A stretch of 64,000 nucleotides of DNA, taken from positions 62,001-126,000 of the forward strand of contig NZ_JBEPKD010000002.1 in NCBI RefSeq assembly GCF_040544555.1, read 5' to 3'. The notes beneath the pieces are model-generated. The model had not been told where the DNA came from. It made no database searches and saw only the letters and a list, made by a program, of their open reading frames with translations. This document shows, one piece after another, positions 8,111-16,697 of this stretch. Each line of letters starts with the position of its first letter. Within the stretch, counting starts at the first letter, position 1. The DNA comes from Halalkalibacter oceani. Its GTDB lineage: Bacteria > Bacillota > Bacilli > Bacillales > Bacillaceae_D. The position numbers and the translations under genes are program-made.

Positions 8111-9106
8111 ATGACGACGAATGTGAAACTGAATTCTTCAGAAATAAGCCTGCTATGGAATGATCGTCACAGTAATGATTTAACCAGCACCATGCTCAGT
8201 CAATTTTTGCAGCATGTGGAAAATCCGGAAATCGAACAGTTGCTTCAGGCGGCGAAAAGCAATTGCGATCATCAACTGTCAGAGCTTAACCAGCTCTATG
8301 CAGCAGAAGGCTTACCCGTTTCCGAAAGCTTGCAGGCAGAGCTGCATGACCATACTTCCAAATTATACTCCGACAAATTTTATTTGTTTTATTTGAACAA
8401 CATCGCCAAATTTTCGATGCAAACCTATTCTTTAGCTTTAAGCAACGCTTATCGCCATGACATTCGCCAGCTGATGCACCAGGCTTTGAACAAAAGTATC
8501 GTATTGCATGATCAAGTGGTGAAAGCGATGGCTGAAACCGGTGAGCTGATTCGTCCTCCTGCCATCGAGCCACCAGCCTCGATTTCCTATGTGCAAATAG
8601 CTACTCTTGTCGATCGTTGGACGAATGATAGACGCCTTATGACGGCGTTAGAGATTTCTAATTTTTTTAGCAATATTCAAAACAATGTGCTCGGACGCTC
8701 ACTCCTGATCGGCTTCAGTCAAGTCGCCCATGATACAGAAGTCCGCGACTATTTTATTAAAGGACGCGACATCGCCGAAAAACATTTAAAAATCTTTCGC
8801 GCCTTTTTGGACGATCATCATTTGCCAACTCCGGAAACATGGGATTGTGAAGCAACCTCTTCTACGAAGCCGCCATTTACCGATAAGCTGATGATAACCC
8901 ATATTTTGTACTTAAGTGCGACCAGCATTTCCAACTATGGTCTTGCCATTAGTAGTGAGGCACAGAAAGATACGATCACCGCTTACACAAGACTCGCTGC
9001 GGAAGTCATGAAGTTTGCTCAAGAGGGCACCAAATTGATGATAAAACGAAATTGGTACGAACAGCCGCCGGTTGGTCCTGATCGGAACCGATTTGCGAAG
9101 CGTTAG
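8111..9106 (+). CDS. DUF3231 family protein (two ferritin-like repeats)
   Basis: A 331-aa soluble, mostly helical protein. Start ATG 8111 follows GGAGGAAGAGTG. It is built of two related ~155-residue halves: residues ~8-160 and ~175-320. Each half contains a helix ending in a 'GLPVSESL'/'HHLPTPETW' turn (AAEGLPVSE, DDHHLPTPE) and a later SxxYxLALSxA / SNYGLAISSEA segment. This is the DUF3231 layout, related to CotF-like coat and ferritin-like proteins found in spore formers. Biochemical role is unknown; a spore or coat role is inferred from family distribution and the germination genes downstream. Confidence 0.75.
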   Translation: MTTNVKLNSSEISLLWNDRHSNDLTSTMLSQFLQHVENPEIEQLLQAAKSNCDHQLSELNQLYAAEGLPVSESLQAELHDHTSKLYSDKFYLFYLNNIAKFSMQTYSLALSNAYRHDIRQLMHQALNKSIVLHDQVVKAMAETGELIRPPAIEPPASISYVQIATLVDRWTNDRRLMTALEISNFFSNIQNNVLGRSLLIGFSQVAHDTEVRDYFIKGRDIAEKHLKIFRAFLDDHHLPTPETWDCEATSSTKPPFTDKLMITHILYLSATSISNYGLAISSEAQKDTITAYTRLAAEVMKFAQEGTKLMIKRNWYEQPPVGPDRNRFAKR

Positions 9107-9109
9107 CCT

Positions 9110-9580
9110 ATGGAAAACGAACGCAAAGTGGAAGCGATTTTATGGAGCATTGCTTTTCCAGGCTTCGGGCAGCTCTTAAATAAGAAATACGTCAAAGGAT
9201 TCATTTTTGTCACTCTTGAATTTGCCGTTAACGTCCAGGCGAGATTAAATGCAGCGATTATTCCCAGTTTTTACGGACAAGGCCAGACGGCTAATGACAC
9301 CGTTAATTATCAGTGGATTATGTTTTACCCCTGTTTATATTTATTCTCGATGTATGATGCGTACCGTGATGCCCCGGGAGAGAGAATGCGCTATGCCGCC
9401 ATTCCCTTTGCGGTGTCCGCCTATTGTGGAACCATCGGGGTGATTTATTCGCATCATTTTAAAATTGTCGGCTTTTTGCTTGGGGTCATATGGTCGCCGA
9501 TCCTCTTTCATTTGACCGGTTTCCTCATTGGATTAGGGATACGTTTGATCGTCTTGACACTCGTGAAGCCACAGTCATGA
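9110..9580 (+). CDS. Multi-pass membrane protein of unknown function (TM2-like start)
   Basis: A 156-aa protein with about four hydrophobic helices (roughly residues 28-50, 68-82, 95-112, 118-150). Its N-terminus reads AILWSIAFPGFGQLLNKKYVKG, the 'PGxGQxxNxxYxKG' element shared with TM2-type membrane proteins. It begins only 3 bp after the DUF3231 stop and has no clear ribosome site, so translation is probably coupled to that gene. Role unknown; it may anchor or partner the DUF3231 protein. Confidence 0.65.
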   Translation: MENERKVEAILWSIAFPGFGQLLNKKYVKGFIFVTLEFAVNVQARLNAAIIPSFYGQGQTANDTVNYQWIMFYPCLYLFSMYDAYRDAPGERMRYAAIPFAVSAYCGTIGVIYSHHFKIVGFLLGVIWSPILFHLTGFLIGLGIRLIVLTLVKPQS

Positions 9581-9672
9581 CCGTTCGCCGCATGCTGTGG
9601 TTTTCGTTTCATACATAGTTTCCAGCTTCGAACTCATAATACTAGCAGGTTAAGTGTCGGGAGGGAGATTTC

Positions 9673-11187
9673 GTGTCTTGGTTCACATTAAAAAAACGGT
9701 TGGCAATCCCAACAAAGCAGGCAGGCCCAGAAGAGCCGATTACGACGATCATTCAACAAGCTATCTCTTCCAGTGACTTTTCCCATTACCAATTGCTCAC
9801 ACCATCACGTTCCGTGTGGCTGTCATTTTACCATACGTTAGTTGATAAGGATTCCTTACACGAAGAATTAATCAAAAAACTGCAGAGCAACCCGTTTTCC
9901 ACATTGGAAGAAATCAAAACATTTGTGACATTAGGCACGCTGCAGCTGTCATCGGATGCCAAGCAGGTCAGCGACGCGTTAATGAGAGGACATGTCTGTC
10001 TTCAGCTTGAGGAATGTGATCCGCTCTGTTTGCTCATTCCAATTCCGACCGATACAAAGCGGGACATCTCGATTCCGGAAGTTGAATTCAGCGTTGTCGG
10101 GCCGAAGGAATCCTTTGTTGAATCACTTGATGTCAACATTTTTTTAGTACGGAAACGAATTCCCGTGCCGGAATTACGGACAACTGAATTTATCATCGGG
10201 AATCTATCAAGATCAAGAGTGTGCGTTCTTTATATTGAATCCATTGCCAACGAAGAAAATGTAAGGACGATGATTCAGCGGGTCAGTGACATTCAGTTCG
10301 ATCAGGTGATCGACAGCTCTTTCATCAATCAGATGATTGAGGATAACTCATTGAGCCCTTTTCCACAATTTATTGATACAGAACGTCCTGACCGGGTGGC
10401 CGCTGCTCTTTCGGAAGGAAAAGTAATCGTCCTCGTTGACGGCTCTCCGCAGGCGATCACCGGTCCAACGACACTGATCGAGTTTTTCGCTGCTTTTGAG
10501 GATTACTTTATGTCCTGGCATATCGCAAGCGTCTTACGGTCGATTCGTTTATTTTCCGTATGGTTCTCAATTTTCGCGACTCCGCTTTATGTATCTGTGC
10601 TTACTTATCATGCCGAAATCGTTCCACAGGATTTGCTGGCGACGATTATTCTCTCTCGAAGCGCGATTCCGTTTCCGCCGATTTTAGAGGCACTCTTTCT
10701 TGAAGTAACGATTGAGCTGCTGCGCGAGGCGGGAGCCCGGCTTCCGACAAAGGTCGGGCAAACAATCGGTATCGTAGGCGGGATCGTGATCGGGACGGCG
10801 GCAGTCGAAGCCGGACTGACAAGTAACATCCTGTTAATTATTGTCGCCCTGGCCGCGCTGGCCTCCTTTACGACTCCCGTCTACCGGATGGGTAATACGA
10901 TCCGTCTCCTCCGATTCCCGTTCATTATCGCCGCCCAGCTTTGGGGATTAATTGCCCTATCGGTACTGTTCTGCTTTTTGTTAATCCATTTGCTCACTTT
11001 ATCTTCGCTCGGCCGTCCTTATTTAGCGCCGCTTTATCCACCAAGGCTCGCTGATTTCAAGGATGCCTTCTATCGCCTGCCGTTCAATTTTCAATCAGAA
11101 CGGCCGCAACAACTACAAACGAAAAAGTCGAAACGCTTTAATGCAAAAAAAGCGAAAAAGAAAAAGGATATCGATGAAGGGCTGTAA
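9673..11187 (+). CDS. gerA-like: Spore germination receptor subunit A (GerA family)
   Basis: The 504-aa protein has the GerA layout: a hydrophilic N-terminal domain (residues ~1-270), a membrane domain of about five helices (~280-465) and a basic C-terminal tail (FNAKKAKKKKDIDEG). Characteristic stretches are FIDTERPDRVAAALSEGKV, VLVDGSPQAITGPTTLIEFF and FTTPVYRMGNTIRLLRFPF. Together with B and C subunits it forms an inner-membrane nutrient receptor in spores. The start GTG 9673 has GGGAGGGAG upstream. Which nutrient it senses cannot be read from sequence. Operon order A-B-C is classical. Confidence 0.9.
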   Translation: MSWFTLKKRLAIPTKQAGPEEPITTIIQQAISSSDFSHYQLLTPSRSVWLSFYHTLVDKDSLHEELIKKLQSNPFSTLEEIKTFVTLGTLQLSSDAKQVSDALMRGHVCLQLEECDPLCLLIPIPTDTKRDISIPEVEFSVVGPKESFVESLDVNIFLVRKRIPVPELRTTEFIIGNLSRSRVCVLYIESIANEENVRTMIQRVSDIQFDQVIDSSFINQMIEDNSLSPFPQFIDTERPDRVAAALSEGKVIVLVDGSPQAITGPTTLIEFFAAFEDYFMSWHIASVLRSIRLFSVWFSIFATPLYVSVLTYHAEIVPQDLLATIILSRSAIPFPPILEALFLEVTIELLREAGARLPTKVGQTIGIVGGIVIGTAAVEAGLTSNILLIIVALAALASFTTPVYRMGNTIRLLRFPFIIAAQLWGLIALSVLFCFLLIHLLTLSSLGRPYLAPLYPPRLADFKDAFYRLPFNFQSERPQQLQTKKSKRFNAKKAKKKKDIDEGL

Positions 11188-11249
11188 ATTAAAAAAGGAC
11201 TGCCGTGAGCTGCGATCATGCTGACTTGCAGAAAAAAGGGGGAAAGGAA

Positions 11250-12335
11250 ATGACTGAACACGCCAAACAATCCTTGCTTATCTCGCCTTTTTTGGTGTTT
11301 TATTTGATTCATTCGATGCAAATCGGGGTCGGCATCCTCGGATTCGCCCGCTACATTGCCGACGCGGCGGGTTTTCGGGCGTGGATCGCCGTCATTCTGA
11401 CCGGCCTGATCTATCATCTCATCATTTGGATGATGTATTGCATTCTAAATGGCAGACAATCGCAAATCATTGAGATTAACCGCTTTTTATTCGGCACGCT
11501 ATTCGGCCATGTCCTCAGCTTTCTTTTTATGATTTACCTGCTGTTTCTGTCAATTACTGTACTGCGAACGTACATTGAGGTCGTGCAGACGTGGGTTTTC
11601 CCCGATTTGCCGACCTGGGCGCTTTCTCTCAGCCTGCTTGTCGTTGTTTATTATGCGGTCACTCATGGCTTCCGTGTCGTTGCCGGCGTTTGCTTCCTCG
11701 GTGTCGTCGTGCCGCTATTCTTATTTTTAACAGCATTCTCTACGTTTGAGTTCGCTACTTATCGCAACCTGCTGCCATTATTTGATACATCCTTAAAAGT
11801 TCAGCTTGATGCTGCGATGACGATGACATTAAGCTATCTCGGTCCGGAAATTCTGCTCGTCTTTTATCCCTTTATTAAAGACGGTCAAAAGTCGCAAAAG
11901 TTTGCTCATTTTGCGATTCTGTTTACGACGTTTATTTATTTATTAATCGCCATTTTAACGTTCATTTTCTACAGTGAAAACCAGCTAAAAACGACTGTAT
12001 TTCCTACATTGAGTGCATGGAAGGTCGTCGAGCTTCCCTTTATTGAACGATTTGAATATTTAGGGATCGCCACATGGATGTTCGTCATTCTGCCAAATAT
12101 CACGCTTGGCATCTGGGCTGCGAGCCGCATGCTTAAACAGCAGCTGAATATCGCCCATCGCCTCACGCTCCCGGTTGTAACGATTGTTGCCTTTGCGATT
12201 TCCCTGCTCTTTGAAACCCGCGTGCGGATCGACGGCTTAAACAATGCGGTTGCGCTTGCGGGCAGATATGTGACCTATCTCTATATACCTGTCTTGTTTA
12301 TTCTGATGAAATGGAGGACAAGGAAGAAAACATGA
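11250..12335 (+). CDS. gerB-like: Spore germination permease subunit B (GerB family)
   Basis: A 361-aa, ten-helix membrane protein of the APC superfamily. The N-terminus QSLLISPFLVFYLIHSMQIG followed by GILGFARYIADAAGFRAWIAV is the usual GerB/YndE beginning (spore germination PF03845). Start ATG 11250 follows GGGGGAAAGG. In the receptor complex the B subunit is thought to bind the amino acid or sugar germinant. Its last codon overlaps the gerC start in an ATGA arrangement, so B and C are coupled. Confidence 0.9.
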   Translation: MTEHAKQSLLISPFLVFYLIHSMQIGVGILGFARYIADAAGFRAWIAVILTGLIYHLIIWMMYCILNGRQSQIIEINRFLFGTLFGHVLSFLFMIYLLFLSITVLRTYIEVVQTWVFPDLPTWALSLSLLVVVYYAVTHGFRVVAGVCFLGVVVPLFLFLTAFSTFEFATYRNLLPLFDTSLKVQLDAAMTMTLSYLGPEILLVFYPFIKDGQKSQKFAHFAILFTTFIYLLIAILTFIFYSENQLKTTVFPTLSAWKVVELPFIERFEYLGIATWMFVILPNITLGIWAASRMLKQQLNIAHRLTLPVVTIVAFAISLLFETRVRIDGLNNAVALAGRYVTYLYIPVLFILMKWRTRKKT

Positions 12336-13408
12336 AACTCCGATTGATTTTATTATTTTGTCCGCCTCTCCTCTTAACCGGATGTGTCGAGACGTTGATC
12401 CTCGATGAGCTGCAGTTTATTCATTCAGTCGGCTACGACTATATTGATGAAGATAGGGTCGAAGGAACAGCGAGTGTACCGATTTATAAGATGGAGGAAC
12501 AGGTTGGCAGTGAGACGATTTCCGCGGTTGCCTCGACAAGCCGTGATATCCGGCTGGAGCTGAATGCAAGATCATCAAAGCCATTGCACAGCGGGAAGAT
12601 ATCCTCGATTTTGTTCAGTGAGGAGATGGCACAAAAAATGGGAATCATGCAGATCCTTGATTCGTTTTCCCGCGATTCAGCAGTCGGGATGCGGAACTTC
12701 ATCTGCATCACCAGGGATTCTCCGAAAAAAATGCTGGAGCTGTCATCCCCCTTGGAGATTGATATTGCTGTTTATATTAAGGAATTAATTGAACAGAATA
12801 TTGAGCGGCAGAACATTCCGCAATCTAATTTTCATTTGTTTTTAAAGCGGTATTATGAGGACGGGCAGGATCCATTTTTGCCTTATTTAAGCTTAAAGGG
12901 AAACACGATTCAAATTGAAGGGGTCTCGCTCTTTCAAGGCGACCGTTATGTAGGTAAATTGAACTTAAAAGAAGCGTTTATGATGAAGATTCTGCTCGAA
13001 CCGTTCGCAAATGGAACCTATGAAGTTTCGCTTCCCGAAGAAGGAGAGTATGCCGTACTCCGCAACATCCATTCAAAGGCCCATTATCATATTGAGCGGA
13101 ATACGAATACGCCCGCAATCAAGATCGTCATTAATTTCACCGGAAAATTAAATGAATACTCCGGCGAAAAGCTTAATGAACAAAAACTCACTGAAATTGT
13201 CGAGACGTTAAAGCAGCAACTGGAAAATGATATTGTGGCGACAATCGGCCTGTTTCAAGAAAAAAACATTGACCCGCTCGGGATCGGCAGCCGGGTGAAA
13301 GCGCGTAATTACGGCTTTAAGCTTGACGAGTGGAAAGCGTATTATCCAAATGCTAAGGTTGATGTCACCGTAAACGTCAAAATTAAAGAAACCGGGATTC
13401 GCCAATAA
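12332..13408 (+). CDS. gerC-like: Spore germination receptor lipoprotein C (Ger(x)C)
   Basis: A 358-aa lipoprotein: MKLRLILLFCPPLLLTGCVE is a signal peptide with lipobox LTGC (Cys 18). The mature protein contains the GerC pattern: ELQFIHSVGYDYIDEDRVEGTASVPIY at the N-terminal domain and the C-terminal domain ending with RNYGFKLDEWKAYYPNAKVDVTVNVKI. The start was taken at 12332, which overlaps the gerB stop, because upstream codons lack a signal peptide. It anchors at the outer face of the spore inner membrane and is required for receptor function. Confidence 0.9.
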   Translation: MKLRLILLFCPPLLLTGCVETLILDELQFIHSVGYDYIDEDRVEGTASVPIYKMEEQVGSETISAVASTSRDIRLELNARSSKPLHSGKISSILFSEEMAQKMGIMQILDSFSRDSAVGMRNFICITRDSPKKMLELSSPLEIDIAVYIKELIEQNIERQNIPQSNFHLFLKRYYEDGQDPFLPYLSLKGNTIQIEGVSLFQGDRYVGKLNLKEAFMMKILLEPFANGTYEVSLPEEGEYAVLRNIHSKAHYHIERNTNTPAIKIVINFTGKLNEYSGEKLNEQKLTEIVETLKQQLENDIVATIGLFQEKNIDPLGIGSRVKARNYGFKLDEWKAYYPNAKVDVTVNVKIKETGIRQ

Positions 13409-13467
13409 CAAAGCAAGTCAGACCCGGTCCGGAGTTTGTCTTACCGCTCTCCCGGCTACTTCTAGCC

Positions 13468-13644
13468 TTATCTTTGATCGGTTTCTTTTTCAGCAAGAAG
13501 CCGGTCAAGTTTTTTATTAATTTCAACGAGCTGCTCCACTTGTCTTTTGCGGTTACCAAAAAACGAGATGATGGCGGCGATAATCAGGACAAAAATAAGC
13601 AAATTGACCAGCTGATAAATGGCCGGCCCTATAGTTATATCCAT
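13468..13644 (-). CDS. Small DUF4083-like single-span membrane protein
   Basis: A 58-aa protein on the strand opposite gerC. It starts at ATG 13644 with AGAGGTGAACGC upstream. One membrane helix (residues ~8-30: IYQLVNLLIFVLIIAAIISFF) is followed by a charged coiled-coil tail (NRKRQVEQLVEINKKLDRLLAEK). This matches the DUF4083 pattern, common as unlinked singletons in Bacillus. Function unknown. Confidence 0.65.
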   Translation of the reverse strand: MDITIGPAIYQLVNLLIFVLIIAAIISFFGNRKRQVEQLVEINKKLDRLLAEKETDQR

Positions 13645-13747
13645 GTGCGTTCACCTCTTTTCTTAGATTCATCATACCAATCTCGGTCAAAATGTGTAAA
13701 CCTTAATCAGCGAATGCATATCAAGGAAAGATACCGGCGACGCGTGG

Positions 13748-13753
13748 TATACT
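13748..13753 (+). promoter_or_regulatory. Extended -10 promoter element for msrA-msrB
   Basis: TGGTATACT is a TGn-extended -10 hexamer 33 bp ahead of msrA. No good -35 box is seen at 17 bp. Confidence 0.4.
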
Positions 13754-13785
13754 ACAAATAAGAAGCGGAAAAAGAGGTGAGAAAA

Positions 13786-14328
13786 ATGACAGAGCCTGTT
13801 TATGAAAAAGCGACCTTTGCCGGAGGCTGCTTCTGGTGCATGGTCAAACCATTTGATCAATATGACGGAATCGTCTCAGTCATTTCCGGCTATACCGGCG
13901 GACATACGGAAAACCCGACCTATAAAGAGGTGTGCTCGGAAACGACCGGCCATTACGAAGCCGTGCAAATCACCTTTGACCCTGATATCTTTTCGTATCA
14001 AAGGCTGTTGCAAGTTTTTTGGCAGCAAATTGATCCGACCGATGCGGGCGGACAATTTTATGATCGCGGCTCTTCTTATCGGACGGCGATTTTCTATCAT
14101 TCCGAGGAGCAACGAAAACAAGCGGAGCAATCCAAAGAAGAGCTAGCAGCAAGCGGACGCTTCACCAAGCCGATTGCAACGGAGATTCTGCCGGCTAAAC
14201 CGTTCTACCCCGCGGAAGATTATCATCAGGATTATTACAAAAAGAATCCGCTTCATTACAACCGGTACCGCATCGGTTCAGGACGCGAAGCATTTATTCA
14301 AACACATTGGAGGTCTGATGATGAGTAA
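13786..14328 (+). CDS. msrA: Peptide methionine (S)-S-oxide reductase
   Basis: The 180-aa enzyme reduces methionine-S-sulfoxide in proteins and free methionine, repairing oxidative damage. The catalytic motif GCFWC is at residues ~13-17 (FAGGCFWCMVKPFDQYDG). Other conserved parts are GYTGGHTENPTYKEVCSETTGHYEAV and the DRGSSYRTAIFYH segment. The start ATG 13786 has AGAGGTGAG upstream. The stop overlaps msrB by 8 bp, so both stereoisomer-specific repair enzymes are coupled, as in B. subtilis. Confidence 0.95.
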   Translation: MTEPVYEKATFAGGCFWCMVKPFDQYDGIVSVISGYTGGHTENPTYKEVCSETTGHYEAVQITFDPDIFSYQRLLQVFWQQIDPTDAGGQFYDRGSSYRTAIFYHSEEQRKQAEQSKEELAASGRFTKPIATEILPAKPFYPAEDYHQDYYKKNPLHYNRYRIGSGREAFIQTHWRSDDE

Positions 14329-14755
14329 AGAAAGCAAAGAACAATTACAGCAGCGTTTAGCGCCAATGCAATATAAAGTGACACAGGAAAACGGGACCGA
14401 GCCGCCGTTTCAAAATGAATACTACGACCTTGAAGAAGAAGGAATCTACGTCGACATCGTTTCCGGGAAGCCTTTGTTTTCGTCCCGCGATAAATACGAT
14501 GCCGGCTGCGGCTGGCCAAGCTTCACCAAGCCGATTGCCGATGAAGAAATTTTGGAAAAACAGGACCTGAGCCACGGCATGCGCCGGATCGAAGTGAGAA
14601 GCAAGGAAGCGGACTCCCATCTCGGCCACGTCTTCCCGGACGGCCCCGGACCAAACGGCTTGCGCTACTGCATCAACTCAGCCGCCCTCCGCTTCATCCC
14701 AAAAGACCAGCTCGACGAAAAAGGCTACAGCGCCTATAAAAAGTTATTTGAATAA
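14321..14755 (+). CDS. msrB: Peptide methionine (R)-S-oxide reductase
   Basis: The 144-aa enzyme reduces methionine-R-sulfoxide. Conserved parts: PPFQNEYYDLEEEGIYVDIVSGKPLFSS, GCGWPSFTKPI, and the C-terminal HLGHVFPDGP...GLRYCINSAALRFIP with the catalytic Cys in RYCINS. The CxxC zinc pairs found in some MsrB proteins are absent. Start ATG 14321 is chosen over the adjacent ATG 14318 because GGAGG then has better spacing. It is followed at once by a full-length copy of the dispersed repeat. Confidence 0.95.
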   Translation: MSKESKEQLQQRLAPMQYKVTQENGTEPPFQNEYYDLEEEGIYVDIVSGKPLFSSRDKYDAGCGWPSFTKPIADEEILEKQDLSHGMRRIEVRSKEADSHLGHVFPDGPGPNGLRYCINSAALRFIPKDQLDEKGYSAYKKLFE

Positions 14756-14773
14756 GACTTGTCCCAAAAGGTC

Positions 14774-14936
14774 GAGAGACAAAACTAGCTTTGGACCTAC
14801 TGGCAATGGCTTCACACGCCACAAGCTCGTTGTGAGAAACCCACTCACAACGGGCTTTAAAAGATCGTGGCGGTTCCGCTCATTGCTTAGAGAGACTGGG
14901 AAAAAGGTAAAAAAACAACCTTTTGTCCCATCCCTT
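14774..14936 (-). repeat. Full-length composite repeat (copy 2), terminator plus second hairpin
   Basis: Read on the minus strand this ~160-bp element begins with the terminator hairpin (GGGACAAAAGGTTG core, 14895-14933), then CTAAGCAATGAGCGGAACCGCCACGATC, then a second hairpin CGTTGTGAG/CTCACAACG (14828-14852), then GTGGCGTGTGAAGCCATTGC and a terminal AGCTAGTTTTGTCTC. The same modules occur in the same order in the copy at 34064-34226. It follows msrB and can terminate its transcript. (The long flank is quoted by its parts; it is interrupted by the positions given.). Confidence 0.7.
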
Positions 14937-15014
14937 TTTGTGCAGAACGGAACCACCGTCTCATGTCTAACAGCCTTTTAAGTGGGGAATGACCGCCCCT
15001 CTTCCCTGCTCTCC

Positions 15015-15959
15015 TCACTTCTTCTGAAGCTGTTCACTTTCTACAACCGCCTTCAAGCCGGCTGCGAGCTTTGTTTTAGGCAATGGCCCGATTTTCTCCT
15101 CATATTTCGCGCCATTTAAATAAACCGGCTTTTCGGTCAGGACCATCATTTCGCCGACCTCGCGCATGAAGCCTGAAAACAACCCTGAAATTCGAATCAT
15201 TTGACTGGTAATAACAAATGGCTTTTTCTTATTTCCTGTCAGCTCGCGTAAAATGTGAATGATCTCCTCCCCACTCGCCAGTTCTCCTCCTGGGATGTTC
15301 CAGCATTGCTGATAAGCATCGTGGTGCCTGGCCAGTGTAATCAATGCCTTTGCCCCGTCCGGTGTATAAATAAATTCACGCTTGTTCTTCAGCGGTCCGA
15401 CAAACAGCGGCCGCTTCCCGCTCAGCATGGAGGTAATCGTCTGCTGAAGAATCGTATGATCCCCATAGGGACCGTAAAAATCAGAAAAATGAGCGATCAG
15501 AATCTCCGTTCCTTTGTTCTGCCACGCTTCCGCTTCCTGCAACAGCTGCTTTCGAAGCTGCCCTTTTTTCGTAACCGGCTCACGCGCTGTCTCTTCAGTC
15601 AGCCATTGGTCTTCCATGCTGTAGCTGTAAATATTATCGACAACCGCCAGCTTTGTTCCGGCTGCCTGTGCCGCTGAAAAAACATGGCCAAACAATGGAA
15701 GCAGCTCATCTTTCCAGTTTTGATAAGGAATATTAATGCTGATAAAAGCGACATCGACCTTTTCAAATATGTGCTGCAGCCGCCTCTCATCGCGCACATC
15801 ACCTTTGACAATCGTCACATTTGTCATTCCTTGAAACAGCTGATCCGCCTTTTGTACGTTGCGGCAAACGGCGAAAACCTCCACCCCTTCCCGCTGCAAT
15901 TCACTAACTAACGCATACCCCATTGCTCCTGTCGCTCCAATTACCGCTGCTTTTTTCAT
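15015..15959 (-). CDS. NAD(P)-dependent epimerase/NmrA-like SDR oxidoreductase
   Basis: A 314-aa protein with an N-terminal Rossmann fold: AAVIGATGAMGYALVSEL (GxxGxxG type) and the SDR segment VDVAFISINIPYQNW. A YSYSMEDQW stretch replaces the usual YxxxK. The mid-part HFSDFYGPYGDHTILQQ is typical of extended SDR epimerases. Substrate unknown. Start ATG 15959 follows GAGGAGGAG. It lies downstream of its probable TetR regulator, and a TetR-type operator directly precedes it, so it is likely derepressed together with the TetR gene. Confidence 0.75.
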   Translation of the reverse strand: MKKAAVIGATGAMGYALVSELQREGVEVFAVCRNVQKADQLFQGMTNVTIVKGDVRDERRLQHIFEKVDVAFISINIPYQNWKDELLPLFGHVFSAAQAAGTKLAVVDNIYSYSMEDQWLTEETAREPVTKKGQLRKQLLQEAEAWQNKGTEILIAHFSDFYGPYGDHTILQQTITSMLSGKRPLFVGPLKNKREFIYTPDGAKALITLARHHDAYQQCWNIPGGELASGEEIIHILRELTGNKKKPFVITSQMIRISGLFSGFMREVGEMMVLTEKPVYLNGAKYEEKIGPLPKTKLAAGLKAVVESEQLQKK

Positions 15960-15982
15960 CCTTATTCTCCTCCTCATTTAAA

Positions 15983-15997
15983 TTAACCACTGGTCAA
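15983..15997. promoter_or_regulatory. TetR-type operator upstream of the SDR gene
   Basis: TTAACCACTGGTCAA is an imperfect dyad (TTAACCA-C-TGGTCAA). The same sequence with one change is found ahead of the tetR gene at 16605-16619. Confidence 0.55.
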
Positions 15998-16017
15998 TTT
16001 TAACCGGACAGCTTGCT

Positions 16018-16587
16018 TTATGTTAAGCTGTCCGCAAGAAATTGCGCATGATGGTCGATCATTACCTTCAGCTCCTGAACGGTCTGCCCTCTCCGTTGGA
16101 AAAATGTCACAAATCCATGTAAGGCAAAGAGAGAAGACCAGGCATCCCGTTGAGAAATTTGCTTGACGGCAAGGTGTTGAATCGCTTCCCCAAATAGTTG
16201 AAAGCTTTCGTACGAAGCATGTACGGTATGCCTGAGTTCATCATCTTTCAGATGAAACATCGCTTCATAATGATGGGGGTACTCAATCCCAAACGTGAGA
16301 AAACGCCGAAATAGTTCAATCAATTTTTCCTCTTTCGTCAGCGACGTCTCTTCCATCACAGCTGTAAGCCGGGCATTCAAAAGCTGAAAGCCGCTCTCAA
16401 TAAAAGCTGTGAACACCGCCGCTTTATTAGAAAAATGATAATAGATTGCCCCATGACTGCAGCCTAACTCCCTTGCCATACTGCGCATGCTGACCTGGTG
16501 ATAGCCTTTTTCAGCAAAAAGCTTTTTCGCCGCATCAAGAATTTGGGCTTTCGTTAATTCATCCTCTGCTTTCCGCCTCGGTGCCAT
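16018..16587 (-). CDS. TetR/AcrR family transcriptional repressor
   Basis: A 189-aa regulator. The N-terminal TetR HTH is clear: AQILDAAKKLFAEKGYHQVSMRSMARELGCSHGAIYYHFSNKAAVFTAFIE covers residues ~14-64, with the recognition helix in SHGAIYYHF. The C-terminal ligand domain ends in SLFALHGFVTFFQRRGQ, close to TetR_C_13/WHG-type domains. It is divergent to an EamA transporter and upstream of an SDR gene. Matching operator-like dyads in front of tetR and of the SDR gene suggest it represses all three genes until an unknown small molecule binds. Confidence 0.88.
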   Translation of the reverse strand: MAPRRKAEDELTKAQILDAAKKLFAEKGYHQVSMRSMARELGCSHGAIYYHFSNKAAVFTAFIESGFQLLNARLTAVMEETSLTKEEKLIELFRRFLTFGIEYPHHYEAMFHLKDDELRHTVHASYESFQLFGEAIQHLAVKQISQRDAWSSLFALHGFVTFFQRRGQTVQELKVMIDHHAQFLADSLT

Positions 16588-16604
16588 CTTTTCGCTCTCC
16601 TTTA

Positions 16605-16619
16605 TTAACCACTGTTCAA
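16605..16619. promoter_or_regulatory. TetR-type operator between tetR and the EamA gene
   Basis: TTAACCACTGTTCAA repeats the dyad at 15983-15997 (14 of 15 bases). It is placed 18 bp ahead of tetR and about 80 bp ahead of the divergent EamA gene, so it could control both. Confidence 0.55.
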
Positions 16620-16697
16620 TTAAAGAATACTGCTTCTTCCTTCCGAAGTCAAGAAGATGTGTTACGATTATTTTATCTTGCTATCGTGGAGGTTATT

